In this document: positions 7,882-19,855 of the stretch, in pieces
Position numbering within the stretch: the first letter of the stretch is position 1
Layout: each line of letters starts with the position of its first letter
Assembly: GCF_009708035.1 (NCBI RefSeq)
Contig: NZ_WMBQ01000002.1
Location: 930,001-994,000, forward strand
DNA from: Hyphomicrobium album
GTDB lineage: Bacteria; Pseudomonadota; Alphaproteobacteria; Rhizobiales; Hyphomicrobiaceae
Direction: 5' to 3'
DNA length: 64,000 nucleotides
The notes under the pieces: generated by a model
Seen by the model: the letters and a program-made list of their open reading frames with translations, nothing else
Told to the model about the DNA's origin: nothing
Databases searched by the model: none
Made by a program: the position numbers and the translations under genes

Positions 7882-8331
7882 ATGCGCGACCGCCTGCTGT
7901 ACCTGATCCTGATGGCCAACGTCCTGGTGGTTGCCGGTCTTGGCGCCAAGGCCGTCTACGACTACCGCGCATTTCGGACGCTCAACGACGAGGGGCGGAT
8001 CGCCTCGGCGATAGTCCGCGACGTGCGGCCCGCGGTACGCAATCGGCTCGCCAGCCGAGGACGCTGGATACTAGACTACAGCTTCACGACGCCCGCCAAC
8101 GCGACGGTCGATGCGAGCCTCAGCGTGCCCCGGGATACGGCGGCGCGGTTCCACGCCGGCCAGCACATCGATGTCGTGTACGCGCCCGACGACCCGTCGC
8201 TGACGGCGCTCAACCCCGAGCAGGCGTGGGCGGTCGTGGTCTACGACGAATGGGTGCTGGTGCCGTACCTGGCCACCTTGATGATGCTCGGCTGGATTGT
8301 GCTCGAGCGCCACCGCAGCCGCGGCAGTTAG
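7882..8331 (+). CDS. DUF3592-type membrane protein
   Basis: This encodes 149 residues. One N-terminal membrane helix (LLYLILMANVLVVAGLGAKAVYD) and one C-terminal helix (YLATLMMLGWIVLE) bracket an extracytoplasmic beta domain with ASAIVRDVRPAVRNR, SFTTPANATVDASLSV and IDVVYAPDDPSLTALNPE. The phrase V-x-Y-x-P-x-DPS is typical of DUF3592 proteins. Function is unknown for the family. It is convergent with the DUF502 gene, with 10 nt between stops. Confidence 0.65.
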   Translation: MRDRLLYLILMANVLVVAGLGAKAVYDYRAFRTLNDEGRIASAIVRDVRPAVRNRLASRGRWILDYSFTTPANATVDASLSVPRDTAARFHAGQHIDVVYAPDDPSLTALNPEQAWAVVVYDEWVLVPYLATLMMLGWIVLERHRSRGS

Positions 8332-8341
8332 CGTGCCGCCG

Positions 8342-8971
8342 CTACGTGGGAGCCTGCCCTGGTGGCGTTATGCCCATCGAAACGTACACGCTCATCAGCT
8401 CGTCGATGCCGCCTTCCGCGGGCTCGACCCACGCGGCGGGAACGTAGACCAGCGCGCCGCCGATCGGCACCGGGGCGGAGGGAATGAGGACGGCGAGATA
8501 GTCCTCGCCGCCGAGGCGGACCGGCGTCTTCGACGGGAGCAGCGCCAGAACGGCGGCGCCGGGCTTGCCACCGAAATAGCACCATGCCGGGCTCATGCCC
8601 TTCACGCTGTCGCCGTTCTTGGTGTCGACGATCGAGACGAAGCGGCTCGAGAGATCGTAGACGCTCGAGATCAGCGGGACGCGGCGGATAAGTCGTTCGA
8701 ACAGTGCGGCGCCCCATGCGCCGAGCCGCGAATGCACGACGAGCCCAAGCGCATAAATGGCAGCGCCGATCAAGCCTAGGCCGATCAGGTAGGACGCGAG
8801 CTCGGAAGGGCCGCCGCCGAGGCCGAGCGATGCGAGGATGCGGCCGAAGCCGCTGCTCGGCCCCAGATATTGGTTGAGCAGCGACAGAAGCCAGGCGACG
8901 ATGAAGATCGTGAGCAGCAGCGGCAGTGCGGCCAGCAGGCCGGTGAGGAAGATGCGCCCGATTCTGCTCAT
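8342..8971 (-). CDS. DUF502 family membrane protein
   Basis: This encodes 209 residues. Two helices (about 7-31 and 57-80) are followed by a conserved cytosolic or periplasmic domain with RRVPLISSVYDLSSRFVSIVD, WCYFGGKPGAAVLALLPS, LIPSAPVPIGGALVYVP and DELMSVYVSMGI. These match the DUF502 signature (IP-x-(V/I)-x-x-IY near the second helix and P-TSPNP-TSG-like turn). Family members are found widely next to DNA-repair or recG-type genes in alphaproteobacteria, but their role is unsettled. The start ATG at 8971 is followed directly by a basic residue and the first helix. Confidence 0.85.
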   Translation of the reverse strand: MSRIGRIFLTGLLAALPLLLTIFIVAWLLSLLNQYLGPSSGFGRILASLGLGGGPSELASYLIGLGLIGAAIYALGLVVHSRLGAWGAALFERLIRRVPLISSVYDLSSRFVSIVDTKNGDSVKGMSPAWCYFGGKPGAAVLALLPSKTPVRLGGEDYLAVLIPSAPVPIGGALVYVPAAWVEPAEGGIDELMSVYVSMGITPPGQAPT

Positions 8972-9080
8972 CGGTTTTTCCCTTGTCGGCAGGAGAATCC
9001 TGCGGTGCGAGAAGCAAGCGTCTGCAACGTTCGCGGCGGCGTCAAGGTCTGTGCCGGGCTACGGTGCGGACCGTTCGGTC

Positions 9081-9162
9081 CTACTGCCCCGGCCAGCCGG
9101 TCTAGCGGGGCGACCGCGGCGGCCCCGCTTCTCCGCTTCGGTTGGCACGTCGACGGTGCGCG
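9081..9162 (-). pseudogene. Decayed second copy of the uvrB 3' end
   Basis: This stretch aligns with the true uvrB end (9717-9799) with about four in five bases identical and a single 1-nt gap. Both begin with the stop-codon complement CTACTGCCC and share the block GGCACGTCGA(C/T)GGTGCGCG. Read leftward it still encodes RTVDVPTEAEKRGRRGRP, matching [18 protein letters not shown] of UvrB, after which the 1-nt deletion shifts the frame. It is cut off from any uvrB body and is not a gene. The toxin-antitoxin pair lies exactly between the two copies. Confidence 0.8.
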
Positions 9163-9198
9163 GCTCGCTCGCTGAGCGTTCGTTCGCGCTAGCCTGTC

Positions 9199-9453
9199 CT
9201 AACCGATGAGCCTGTCATAGTCCGAATGATGGCCGATCCAGAACCAAAGGAAGCCATAAGGCCGCTCGACGGCTAGCGCCCGATAGGAGCGGCCCACGCG
9301 CGCGGACCAGTAACGGCCAACTTTCTTGAACCTGAGTGCCGGATGCTTCGGGTCGTCCTTGAGCAAGCGAAAATTCTTGTCGGCAAGGGCGCGAACGTCA
9401 TCGGGTAGCGCGCGATAGGCTCGCCGGAAGTCTTCGCTCTTCCGGTGTTCCAT
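9199..9453 (-). CDS. RelE/ParE-superfamily toxin-like protein
   Basis: This encodes 84 residues. The pattern FRRAYRALPDDVRALADKNFRLL, then HPALRFKKVGRYWSARVGRSYRALA and a C-terminal WFWIGHHSDYDRLI is that of small RelE/ParE-type toxins (two helices then a four-strand sheet with basic residues). Members cleave mRNA or poison gyrase, and which applies here cannot be told. It lies 21 nt downstream of a 66-residue acidic protein on the same strand, as in a type II toxin-antitoxin operon. The pair sits between two copies of the uvrB 3' end. Confidence 0.75.
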   Translation of the reverse strand: MEHRKSEDFRRAYRALPDDVRALADKNFRLLKDDPKHPALRFKKVGRYWSARVGRSYRALAVERPYGFLWFWIGHHSDYDRLIG

Positions 9454-9474
9454 GGTTGGCTTTCGCAGTGCTGT

Positions 9475-9675
9475 TTAAAGTTCGGACGTCGTGCCCGCAT
9501 CGTCCTCGGCGATCGCCTTGGCGGCAAGCTTGTCGAGCTTGCCCGCCTTCGCATCCCGTTCGATCTTCTCGTCGAACAAGCGCTCATCCAGCTCATCGAG
9601 CCACGCGCGGAGCTTTTTCAGATCCGCGGGCGAGAGCTGGGCAACTGCGGCTTCGATTTCCTCGAGCGATGTCAT
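9475..9675 (-). CDS. Putative antitoxin of the RelE/ParE-type pair
   Basis: This encodes 66 residues, acidic and mostly helical: MTSLEEIEAAVAQLSPADL, then KKLRAWLDELDERLFDEKIE and an Asp/Glu-rich flexible tail. This looks like the short antitoxins of the type that bind ParE/RelE partners with a C-terminal arm. No DNA-binding motif stands out, so autoregulation is uncertain. It precedes the toxin gene, the usual order. Its start is only 41 nt from the uvrB stop, so the pair could be read from the uvrB transcript as well as its own promoter. Confidence 0.7.
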   Translation of the reverse strand: MTSLEEIEAAVAQLSPADLKKLRAWLDELDERLFDEKIERDAKAGKLDKLAAKAIAEDDAGTTSEL

Positions 9676-9716
9676 GCTGTTCTGATAGCACGGGACGCCG
9701 GCCCGCGCGAGATGCC

Positions 9717-12674
<2,958 letters not shown>

Positions 12675-12826
12675 GCGCCGAATATGGCCTCGACCGCCGC
12701 CCCGCTCAAGCGCCCCCGGGGGCGCAGCGCGGGATAGAAGGGGCATTAACCCGCTGCCCCCAAGCTGCCGCATCGAGGCCGCGATTGGGAGGAACACTGC
12801 CGATCTGGGGATAACGAGGATCCTGT

Positions 12827-13576
12827 ATGCGTTGGAATAGATTAGCGCTTGCCGTTCTCACCGTTTGCGCCGGCGCCCATGCCGCCGCGGCCGCGCCGCG
12901 CGCCGTGCTCGAGCTGTTCACCAGCCCGTTCTGCTCGTCGTGCCCGCCGGCTGACGAGCTGTTCGTCAAGCTGGCCAGCCAGCCGGACCTCATCACCCTG
13001 GTGATGCCGGTCGATAGCTGGGACCGCCCCGGCCGCAAGGACGCCCTCGCCAAGCCGGAATTCACCGAGCGCCAGTCCGCCTACGCCGACGTGCGCAACG
13101 AGGACAGCCTCTACACGCCGCAGGCGATGGTCAACGGCGCGGCGGAGGCGATGGGCTCCGATCCCGGCGAGATCAAGGACGCCATCGCCCAGACCGCCGG
13201 CGTGCTCTCGGTCCCGGTCAAGGCCGCTGTGGCGGGAACCGAGATCGTCATCTCTGTCGGTGCGGCCAAGCGCGCCGTCCAGGGTGGCGCGATGATCACC
13301 ATGCTGCCCTTCATGACCTCGCGCGAAATTCCCATGCGCCGCGGGGAGACGCTGCACTATGCCAACCTCGTGCGCGATATCGTGCCGGTCGGCCGCTGGG
13401 ACGGCAAGCCGGTCAGGCAAAAGCTGCAGCTGAGGGACACCGCGCACTACGACGGCGTCGTCGTGCTGCTGCAGGCCGGCACCGCGGAAAAGCCGGGCGC
13501 CATCCTCGGCGCGGCGCGCGTGCTGTTGCGCGCCAAGACGGCGGCATTCCCCAGTGCCGAGAACGCCGATAACTGA
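12827..13576 (+). CDS. Exported DUF1223 thioredoxin-like protein, copy 1
   Basis: This encodes 249 residues. A signal peptide ([19 protein letters not shown]) is followed by the DUF1223 signature: [19 protein letters not shown] with a CxxC pair, the WDRPGRKD turn, [18 protein letters not shown] and a later beta domain ending [11 protein letters not shown]. The fold is thioredoxin-like, so it is a probable periplasmic thiol-active protein whose partner is unknown. A paralogue starts 64 nt downstream on the same strand, and a relic of a third copy lies at 17445-17525. Confidence 0.88.
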   Translation: MRWNRLALAVLTVCAGAHAAAAAPRAVLELFTSPFCSSCPPADELFVKLASQPDLITLVMPVDSWDRPGRKDALAKPEFTERQSAYADVRNEDSLYTPQAMVNGAAEAMGSDPGEIKDAIAQTAGVLSVPVKAAVAGTEIVISVGAAKRAVQGGAMITMLPFMTSREIPMRRGETLHYANLVRDIVPVGRWDGKPVRQKLQLRDTAHYDGVVVLLQAGTAEKPGAILGAARVLLRAKTAAFPSAENADN

Positions 13577-13639
13577 GCGGCGCAGTAACGAAGGCGCGCG
13601 GCGAGCGTACTATGGGCACCGGAAACCGGGAGCTCGCCT

Positions 13640-14365
13640 ATGCGCTGGATGAAGCACGCCTGCCTGATCGCTGCCTTCACGGCCATTGCCGGTGCCGCCA
13701 CGGCTGCACCCCGCTACGTGCTGGAGCTGTTCACCAGCCAGGGTTGTTCCTCGTGCCCGCCAGCCGATGAACTGCTTGCCAAGCTCGCCGACGATCCACA
13801 GTTCCTCGCCCTGTCTCTGCCCGTGGACTACTGGGACCGGCTCGGCTGGAAGGACACTTTCGCCAAGCACGCCTTCACCGAGCGCCAATACGCCTACGCG
13901 CGCATCCGCGGGGACGGGCAGGTCTACACGCCGCAGGTGGTCGTCAACGGCAGCGAGCACGCCAACGGTGCCAACCGACGCGCCATCGATGCATCGGCGG
14001 AGACCACGACACCTCCGCAGCTGCCGGTGAGCGTCAAACGCTCCGGCGACGAGATCGAAGTTACGGTCGGCGCGACCGGCAGCGGCAGCCCGCGTGCTAC
14101 GGTCGTGCTGCTGCCGTATCTCGGCTCGCGCGCGGTCGCCATCGGCCGCGGCGAGAACGCCAGACGCAAGATCGCCTACACGAACATCGTGCGCGAAATC
14201 ATCCCCGTCGGCGAATGGTCCGGCGCAGGGGCGTCGTTCAAGGCGAAGCTGGCGAACGATCAGGGTTACGACGGTGTCGTGGTGCTCGTGCAGGAAGGCA
14301 CGCCCGCCAACCCAGGCGCCATCCTCGGCACGGCGCTATTGCCGCTGCACGGCCCCCGCGCCTAA
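13640..14365 (+). CDS. Exported DUF1223 thioredoxin-like protein, copy 2
   Basis: This encodes 241 residues and is a close paralogue of the preceding gene, with the same signals in the same order: signal peptide, [49 protein letters not shown] and PGAILGTALLPL. It differs mostly in the linker after residue 120. The pair is a tandem duplication and probably one operon. Its last 30 nt (14336-14365) overlap the end of the convergent nhaA gene, so both genes use the same DNA for their C-termini. Confidence 0.88.
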   Translation: MRWMKHACLIAAFTAIAGAATAAPRYVLELFTSQGCSSCPPADELLAKLADDPQFLALSLPVDYWDRLGWKDTFAKHAFTERQYAYARIRGDGQVYTPQVVVNGSEHANGANRRAIDASAETTTPPQLPVSVKRSGDEIEVTVGATGSGSPRATVVLLPYLGSRAVAIGRGENARRKIAYTNIVREIIPVGEWSGAGASFKAKLANDQGYDGVVVLVQEGTPANPGAILGTALLPLHGPRA

Positions 14366-16201
14366 GCCGTTTGCCTCCGCGGGATTCTGCTGCGGATGCC
14401 ATAGAACCGCAATGCCGATCACCGCCGATATAAGCGATGCCGCGAACACGGCGATCTTGGCCGCCGCGAAGTCGCTCGCCGCCGGGAACGATTGTCCGGC
14501 GATGAACAACGACATGGTGAAGCCGATGCCGGCAAGGGCCCCGGCGCCGGAAAGTTGGCGCCATGTGTACCCCGCGGGCTTCACCGCCATCGCCGTCCAC
14601 ACCGCGGCTCCCGACGCGAGGAGCATCCCCACCGGCTTGCCGACGACCAGTCCGGCCATGATGGCGAGCATCAGCGGCTCATGGGCGGCGATCACGTCCA
14701 TCGTCAGCGGCACGCCGGCGTTGGCCAGGGCGAAGATCGGCAGGATCAGGTAGCTCGAGCGCGCGCCGGCGTGGCGCAGCAGGCGGTCGGCCGGAGATTC
14801 CATACGATCGAAGATCGCATCGATAGCGCGCAACGCAGGCAGCGACGGCCCGTGGCGCAGCACCTCGTCGCCGTGGCGTGCCTCCGCTGTGACGATCGTC
14901 GACAGCTGCGCGGTGAGCGCATCGAGGTTGGCCGGCGGCCGCGTGGGAATGAACAGCGCCAGCACCACGCCGGCGAGCGTCGCGTGCAAGCCGCCCGCAT
15001 GCACGCACGCCCAAAGCACGATGCCGAGCACCACGTAGGGCGCGACGCGATAGACGCGCGCCTTGTTGAGCAGCGCCAGCGCCACCGTGACGGCCAGCGC
15101 ACCGGCGAGATAGACCCAATCGATGCCGTGCGAATAGAACACCGCGACGACGAGGATGGCGCCGATGTCGTCGACGATGGCGGCGGCGGTGAGGAAGATG
15201 CGCAGCTCGACCGGAACCCGGCTCCCCATCATGGCGATGATGGCGACGGCGAACGCCGTATCGGTGGCCATCGGCACGCCCCAGCCGTGCGCCCACGGAC
15301 CCGACGGCAGGATCAGCGCGTAAAGCCCGGCCGGCACGACCATGCCGCCGATTGCCGCCGCGATGGGCAATGCCGCGGAACGGCGGCTCGCCAAATGTCC
15401 GACGGTGAACTCGCGCTTTATCTCCAGTCCCACCACGAGGAAGAAGACGGTCAGCAGTCCGTCGTTTACCCAGTGACGGAGCGACATCTGGAAGCCGCCC
15501 GCGCCGACGGCGAATCCGAACGGCTGTTCCCAGAAGGCCTCGAATCCCGGACCCCATGCGGAGTTGGTGATGGCAATGGCGGCGATGGTCGCGGCGAGAA
15601 GCAGCAAGCCCGCCGAAGGTCCCCAGCTGGCGAAGTCGAGCGCGGCGGTGCGGAAGCGATGGCCGAGGGTGCCCAGCATCGCATCGGAGAACGAGCTTTC
15701 GTCCCAGGCGCCGTCGTAGCGGCGTCCGTTGATGAAGAAGGTAGGCGTGATCATCACGCCGCTGGCGTTGGCGCTGAGTTCATCGGCGTCCACCCGCTCC
15801 TTGGCGTGCTGCTCGAAATCGGGGGAGGCGGTGGCGTAGGGCACGTCGATGCCGAGATCGCTGGCTACGGCCTTGAGATCGTCCTCGGTCAGCGTCTCCG
15901 AGCGCGACATCAGCTTGACGTGCGCATCCCAGAATTTTTCAGCGTCCGGCGCGTGCTCGACGAGTTCGGCGGCGCGGCGGGCCAGGTCGTTGCCGCGCAC
16001 CGGCCGGTGACGGAACACGTAGCGCAGCCGGTCGCCGAGCTCGTCGCGAACTTGCGAGATGCGCTCGTTGGCGGCGCGGCAGTAGGGGCAGGCGTAGCTA
16101 CCGTACTCGACGAGGGTGATGGGCGCGCCGGCCGGTCCGAGGACGTGGTCTTGCGCGCCGACCTGCCGGTCGAGGCGGCTGCTCAGGTTCGATTGCTCCA
16201 C
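14336..16201 (-). CDS. nhaA: Na+/H+ antiporter NhaA fused to an N-terminal DsbA-like thioredoxin domain
   Basis: This encodes 621 residues. Residues 1 to about 180 form a DsbA/thioredoxin domain with VEYGSYACPYC (Cys38 and Cys41), the DsbA-like helical insert and a cis-Pro loop TPTFFINGRRYDG. From about residue 185 comes a complete NhaA antiporter: RHWVNDGLLTVFFLVVGLEIKREF, the unwound-helix MATDTAFAVAII Asp, the ion-binding pair AAIVDDIGAILVV and the GKPVGM Lys. NhaA exchanges Na+ for H+ across the inner membrane. NhaA proteins with DsbA-like domains are known in databases but uncommon. There is no signal peptide ahead of the thioredoxin domain, which suggests it is cytosolic. Confidence 0.93.
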   Translation of the reverse strand: MEQSNLSSRLDRQVGAQDHVLGPAGAPITLVEYGSYACPYCRAANERISQVRDELGDRLRYVFRHRPVRGNDLARRAAELVEHAPDAEKFWDAHVKLMSRSETLTEDDLKAVASDLGIDVPYATASPDFEQHAKERVDADELSANASGVMITPTFFINGRRYDGAWDESSFSDAMLGTLGHRFRTAALDFASWGPSAGLLLLAATIAAIAITNSAWGPGFEAFWEQPFGFAVGAGGFQMSLRHWVNDGLLTVFFLVVGLEIKREFTVGHLASRRSAALPIAAAIGGMVVPAGLYALILPSGPWAHGWGVPMATDTAFAVAIIAMMGSRVPVELRIFLTAAAIVDDIGAILVVAVFYSHGIDWVYLAGALAVTVALALLNKARVYRVAPYVVLGIVLWACVHAGGLHATLAGVVLALFIPTRPPANLDALTAQLSTIVTAEARHGDEVLRHGPSLPALRAIDAIFDRMESPADRLLRHAGARSSYLILPIFALANAGVPLTMDVIAAHEPLMLAIMAGLVVGKPVGMLLASGAAVWTAMAVKPAGYTWRQLSGAGALAGIGFTMSLFIAGQSFPAASDFAAAKIAVFAASLISAVIGIAVLWHPQQNPAEANGLGAGAVQRQ

Positions 16202-16462
16202 TGTCGCGTTTGCTCTCTAGCTGGCGGGAAAGTTCGCGCCGACACTAGCCGAGGACACGACCAAATCAATGTGCGTGCCCGACGCGGGGGGCTGTAGGGT
16301 CGCCCCCCAGTCCGATGTGCCGTCTGCTATTTCCGCCGGAACACGCGTGCAGCCGCTTGGCGTCTTACATCGCCGGTTGCGACACACAATCACCCTTGCC
16401 CTCTCTCCCCGCCGCGGTTAACGACGCCGCCAATCGCATTCTCACCGAGCCAAATCCGTCAC

Positions 16463-17431
16463 ATGCCTTCGCCAATCGAAACGACCCATAGCGTCGAGCA
16501 GCCGCGCGGTGTGCTCGGCAGCGTCGTCGTCCATCTGATCCTCGGCTTCGTGACGCTGATGGGAATCGCAGCATCCTTGGGCGGCATCGCAGCGTTTCAT
16601 CGCGGCGAGACCGAGCTCGCCGGTGCAATCATTTGCGTCGTGGTCGGCGGCGTATTCACCGCTTTTGGCATCGGGCTCTACTACCTATTGTTCTTCGTCG
16701 AGCCCGCACGCGCAGCGCGCAGTGCCCGCATAAGCGCGATGCATCCGGACGCGCCCTGGATGCTCCGGCCGGATTGGGCGGCGCGCAAGGTGACCGATCG
16801 ATCGAGCCTCGCCGTCGCGATCTTCCTGTGGGTCTGGTCGGCCGGCTGGTGCGGCGCCTGCACGTTCATCTGGAGCGTCAACAGTGACAAGATCATCGCC
16901 GCGGCGCGCGAATCGTGGGGCGAGGCGGCGCTCGGCCTGATCTTTCCGATCGGCGGCCTGATCGGCGTCCTCTGCGCCATCGGTGCCACGCGCACGTGGT
17001 GGCGTCACGGCACCTCGACCCTGCGCATCGACACGCTGCCGGGTTACCTAGGCGACGAATTCAGCGGCAGCGTGAGCGTGCGTCTTCCGTATGCGATCGC
17101 TTTGGAGGCTGAGATTGCCTGCGAGCGGCGCACCTATCATTGGGCGCAGGGCTCGAAGGGCCGTCGCAAGGAATGGAGCACCGAGACGCTCTGGTCCGCG
17201 ACGCACAAGATCCCGGCCGACCGCCTGATGCGATTCAAAGACGTCACGACCATCCCGATCGACGTCCCGTTGCCTGGTGACAAATTGCCATTCGCGCTCG
17301 ACGAGGAGGGCGTCGGCATCCAGTGGACGCTCTACGTGCGCACGGACTACGAGGTGAAGCCGCCTCGGCCGGGCGAGCCGCACCCGCGCTACGAGGCGCG
17401 GTTCCTTGTGCCGGTCTTCGCCCGCCGTTAG
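16463..17431 (+). CDS. Multi-span membrane protein with extracytoplasmic domain, paralogue 1
   Basis: This encodes 322 residues. Helices at about 19-43 and 52-77, and a second pair around 115-140 and 150-172, are followed by a beta-rich domain ([64 protein letters not shown]). The overall plan resembles DUF3592/transmembrane proteins with a trailing arrestin-like sheet, but I cannot name the family. A paralogue starts at 17626. A relic of DUF1223 follows its stop directly. Confidence 0.65.
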   Translation: MPSPIETTHSVEQPRGVLGSVVVHLILGFVTLMGIAASLGGIAAFHRGETELAGAIICVVVGGVFTAFGIGLYYLLFFVEPARAARSARISAMHPDAPWMLRPDWAARKVTDRSSLAVAIFLWVWSAGWCGACTFIWSVNSDKIIAAARESWGEAALGLIFPIGGLIGVLCAIGATRTWWRHGTSTLRIDTLPGYLGDEFSGSVSVRLPYAIALEAEIACERRTYHWAQGSKGRRKEWSTETLWSATHKIPADRLMRFKDVTTIPIDVPLPGDKLPFALDEEGVGIQWTLYVRTDYEVKPPRPGEPHPRYEARFLVPVFARR

Positions 17432-17444
17432 GTCCTGCCTAGGG

Positions 17445-17525
17445 AAGCTGGCGGGGACGCCGGAGCAACCTGGCGCCATCCTCGGCGCTGCGCGCCTGGC
17501 GTTGTCGAAGGCGTCGGTTTCCTGA
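17445..17525 (+). pseudogene. Relic of the C-terminus of a third DUF1223 gene
   Basis: Starting 14 nt after the stop of the preceding gene, this frame reads [19 protein letters not shown] and ends at a TGA. It matches the ends of the two intact DUF1223 proteins ([19 protein letters not shown] and QEGTPANPGAILGTALLPL). The DNA block GGCGCCATCCTCGGCGC is identical to copy 1. Nothing of the CSSCPPAD half remains. It is a gene fragment left by duplication and deletion. Confidence 0.8.
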
Positions 17526-17625
17526 CACGCTCCCATCGATGACCGAAGTGGCGGTTCCCCGGGTTACAGGGCGCGCCCACGCGGACTGCTAGGTCCAGCT
17601 CCCGTTCGAGCTTCATCGAGGTCCC

Positions 17626-18573
17626 ATGTCCACGTCTCCCGCCGATACTCCCGCCGCTGCGCGCCTCGCTAATCTGTTCGGCGCCCTTGTCATGCATTTC
17701 TTCGTCATCCTTGCCACGCTGATGGGCATCATCTCGGTCGTCGCCGGATTGTCCGCCTATGGTCGCGGCGAAGCCGATCTCGTTGGGGCGATATTTTGCG
17801 TCGTCCTCGGCGGCGTGTTCAGCGCCATCGGTCCCGGCTTCTATTACCTCACCTACGTCGCCGCGCCGGTGCACGCCGCCCGCGAGGCGCGCCGCGCCGC
17901 GCTCTACCCCGGCCAGCCGTGGATGCTGCACGACGACTGGGCGGCGCGCAAGGTCGTCGACCGCTCCAGCCTCGCCGTCATGATCTTCCTGTGGATCTGG
18001 TCGGGCGGCTGGTGCGGCGCCTGCGCCTTCCTATGGAGTGTCAACAGCGACAAGATCATCGCCGCCGCGCGCGACTCGTGGGGCGAAGCGGTGCTCATCG
18101 TCTTCCTGCCGCTGGCCGGGCTCATCGGGCTCGTCTGCGCCATCAACGCGACGCGAACCTGGTGGCGCTATGGCACATCGATCCTGCGTATCGACACGCT
18201 GCCCGGTATCCTCGGCGATCGCTTCCGCGGCAGCGTCATCGCCAATATGCCGGAAGTCGTCGCCCTCGAAGCGTTGATCGCCTGCGAGCGTCGCGTCTGG
18301 CGCTGGACCACCGACGAGAAGGGTCGCCGCACCAAGGAGTGGCGCACCGTGACGGTGTGGTCGGAAACGCATGCCATCGGGCGCGACCGCTTGATGCGCA
18401 GCAAGGACGGCGTCAGCATTCCCATCGAAGTGCCATTACCGCCCGATCAGCCGGCGTGTGCGCTGGACGATGACGGCGCCGGCATCCAGTGGAGCCTCTA
18501 CGTCCGCGCCGTCGAGATGATCGGGCCACGCTTTTCTGCGCACTTTCTCATCCCGGTCTACGCGCGCGGTTAG
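17626..18573 (+). CDS. Multi-span membrane protein with extracytoplasmic domain, paralogue 2
   Basis: This encodes 315 residues and is clearly homologous to 16463-17431 along its whole length: [77 protein letters not shown] and [11 protein letters not shown] recur. It has four hydrophobic segments followed by a beta-rich domain of unknown function. The two genes with the DUF1223 relic between them indicate a past block duplication. The last 4 nt overlap the end of the convergent UPF0178 gene. Confidence 0.65.
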
Positions 18574-19046
18574 CCGCGCGCCCGCCGCACGGCGAGCTCG
18601 AGCGCTTCGAGAAAGCGCGAGCGATCCTGCCTGGTGAAGCTGGCGTTGTAGCCTTTGCTCTCGCCGGTTTCGCGCAGGTGCTGCGATAGTTCGCGCATCG
18701 CTAGCGCCATGCCGATGCCGGACTCGGTGAACGGTTTGCCGGTCGGGCCGATGACCTGCGCACCCTTCTTGAGGCTGCGGGCGGCGAGGGGAATATCGGC
18801 GGTGACGGCGATGTCGCGCGCCCCGATGTGCTCGACGATCCAGTCGTCGGCGGCATCGGGGCCTTCAGCAACGACGACGCGGTGGATCAACGGCCCCTCG
18901 GGCAGGCGCATGAAGGCGTTCGACACGAAATGGATGTGCAGGCCGTGCCGCTCGGCGACGCGCACCGCCTCGTCCTTGACGGGGCACGCGTCGGCATCGA
19001 CGTAGATCGTCGGGTCGCCGGTCTCGGGTTTGGCTTCGCTGCTCAC
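18570..19046 (-). CDS. UPF0178 (YaiI/YqxD, DUF188) family protein
   Basis: This encodes 158 residues from a GTG at 19046; a TTG at 19082 is an alternative and neither has a strong ribosome-binding site. The family signature is clear: [14 protein letters not shown] at the start, [38 protein letters not shown] and [21 protein letters not shown]. These proteins have a PIN-like acidic site and are suspected nucleases, but their role is not established. It is cytosolic and overlaps the convergent membrane-protein gene by 4 nt. Confidence 0.9.
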
Positions 19047-19099
19047 GCTGCCGCTGTTTAGCGATTTGTGCCCGGGGCGCAAGCCATCGGCTGCACCGC

Positions 19100-19642
19100 T
19101 CAGGCCATAGGCTCGGAAAGCAGCTTCGCCACACCGTCAGCGTCGAGGACCTTGTCGCCCATGCCGGCAGCCGGCGTGCGCGGATCGGCGTCCATTACCG
19201 GACCGGGTCGGACTGCGGCGATGAGGTGCTCCCAGACCGACGGGCAGATCGACTGCTGCCCCCAAGTCGCCGACAAGAGGTATCGCACCTTGGCGTGTTG
19301 ACGGGCTGCGCGCTCGAGAGGGCCGATCACTTGCGGACCGTGCATCTTGAGCAACGTCTCGAGCGCGCCGGCGCCGAGCAGGGAGACCTGCGCCGACGTT
19401 CTGCACTCATCGAGTGCGGCAAGAATGAAGGTAACGCTCGCCTCGGGCGCAGTCTGCACCATCTCGTCGACGCAGTCGTAGGCGCGCATGCGGTCGCATT
19501 TGTCGTCGGGGGCACCCTCGGCCGGGCCGATCTTCAAGAGGATGCGGGCAAGCCGTTTGGGATCGAAATGGCCGTCGGCGGCAAAGCAGACGGGCTCGGC
19601 GCCGTCGAACTGACAGTCGAAGCAGCTCCACGTGCGTTCCAT
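19100..19642 (-). CDS. Hypothetical protein, possibly DUF6869-like
   Basis: This encodes 180 residues. It starts with a CxxC (MERTWSCFDCQFDG) that may bind zinc, then has a helical repeat-like part: DEMVQTAPEASVTFILAALDE, VSLLGAGALETLLKMHG and IGPLERAARQHAKVRYLLSATWG. The middle block (a cycle of helices with LGAGALE-LL-HG) resembles DUF6869 domains, which are of unknown function, though this assignment is by eye only. Cytosolic. It lies 53 nt upstream of the UPF0178 gene on the same strand. Confidence 0.5.
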   Translation of the reverse strand: MERTWSCFDCQFDGAEPVCFAADGHFDPKRLARILLKIGPAEGAPDDKCDRMRAYDCVDEMVQTAPEASVTFILAALDECRTSAQVSLLGAGALETLLKMHGPQVIGPLERAARQHAKVRYLLSATWGQQSICPSVWEHLIAAVRPGPVMDADPRTPAAGMGDKVLDADGVAKLLSEPMA

Positions 19643-19746
19643 GGCGCAATTCCCTTAGGCCCGAGCGGCGAGCTCGGTGTTCGGAGAATCGAATAATAGC
19701 GGCTTTCCGGCACGGTTATGTAGACGACGAGCATGTGCAGCTTCAC

Positions 19747-19780
19747 GCCATCCGGCCCCCTGATCCGGGGGCCGGATGGC
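19747..19780 (-). terminator. Strong 14-bp hairpin after the methyltransferase gene
   Basis: GCCATCCGGCCCCC at 19747-19760 pairs perfectly with GGGGGCCGGATGGC at 19767-19780 around a 6-nt loop. It lies about 75 nt past the stop of the leftward homocysteine S-methyltransferase gene and before the next leftward gene. There is no U-run on either side, so it may be a Rho-dependent pause or an mRNA end stabiliser. The rest of 19643-19855 shows nothing else. Confidence 0.5.
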
Positions 19781-19855
19781 GGGCGATGCGAGGCAGCTCG
19801 GCAGCCGATAAGTCTAGCTCGCTCAGGCACTTGCCGATAAACCGCCGCGCCGTCC

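Noticed and set aside
16235-16247. ACACTAG at the nhaA promoter as a fifth palindrome copy
   Set aside because: No matching CTAGTGT arm or GATC-based inner arm is nearby, so it is a chance 7-mer.
14492-16297. Open frame of 601 codons on the + strand opposite nhaA
   Set aside because: Shadow of the DsbA-NhaA gene. Its translation is Arg/Gly/His-rich low complexity without hydrophobic core pattern.
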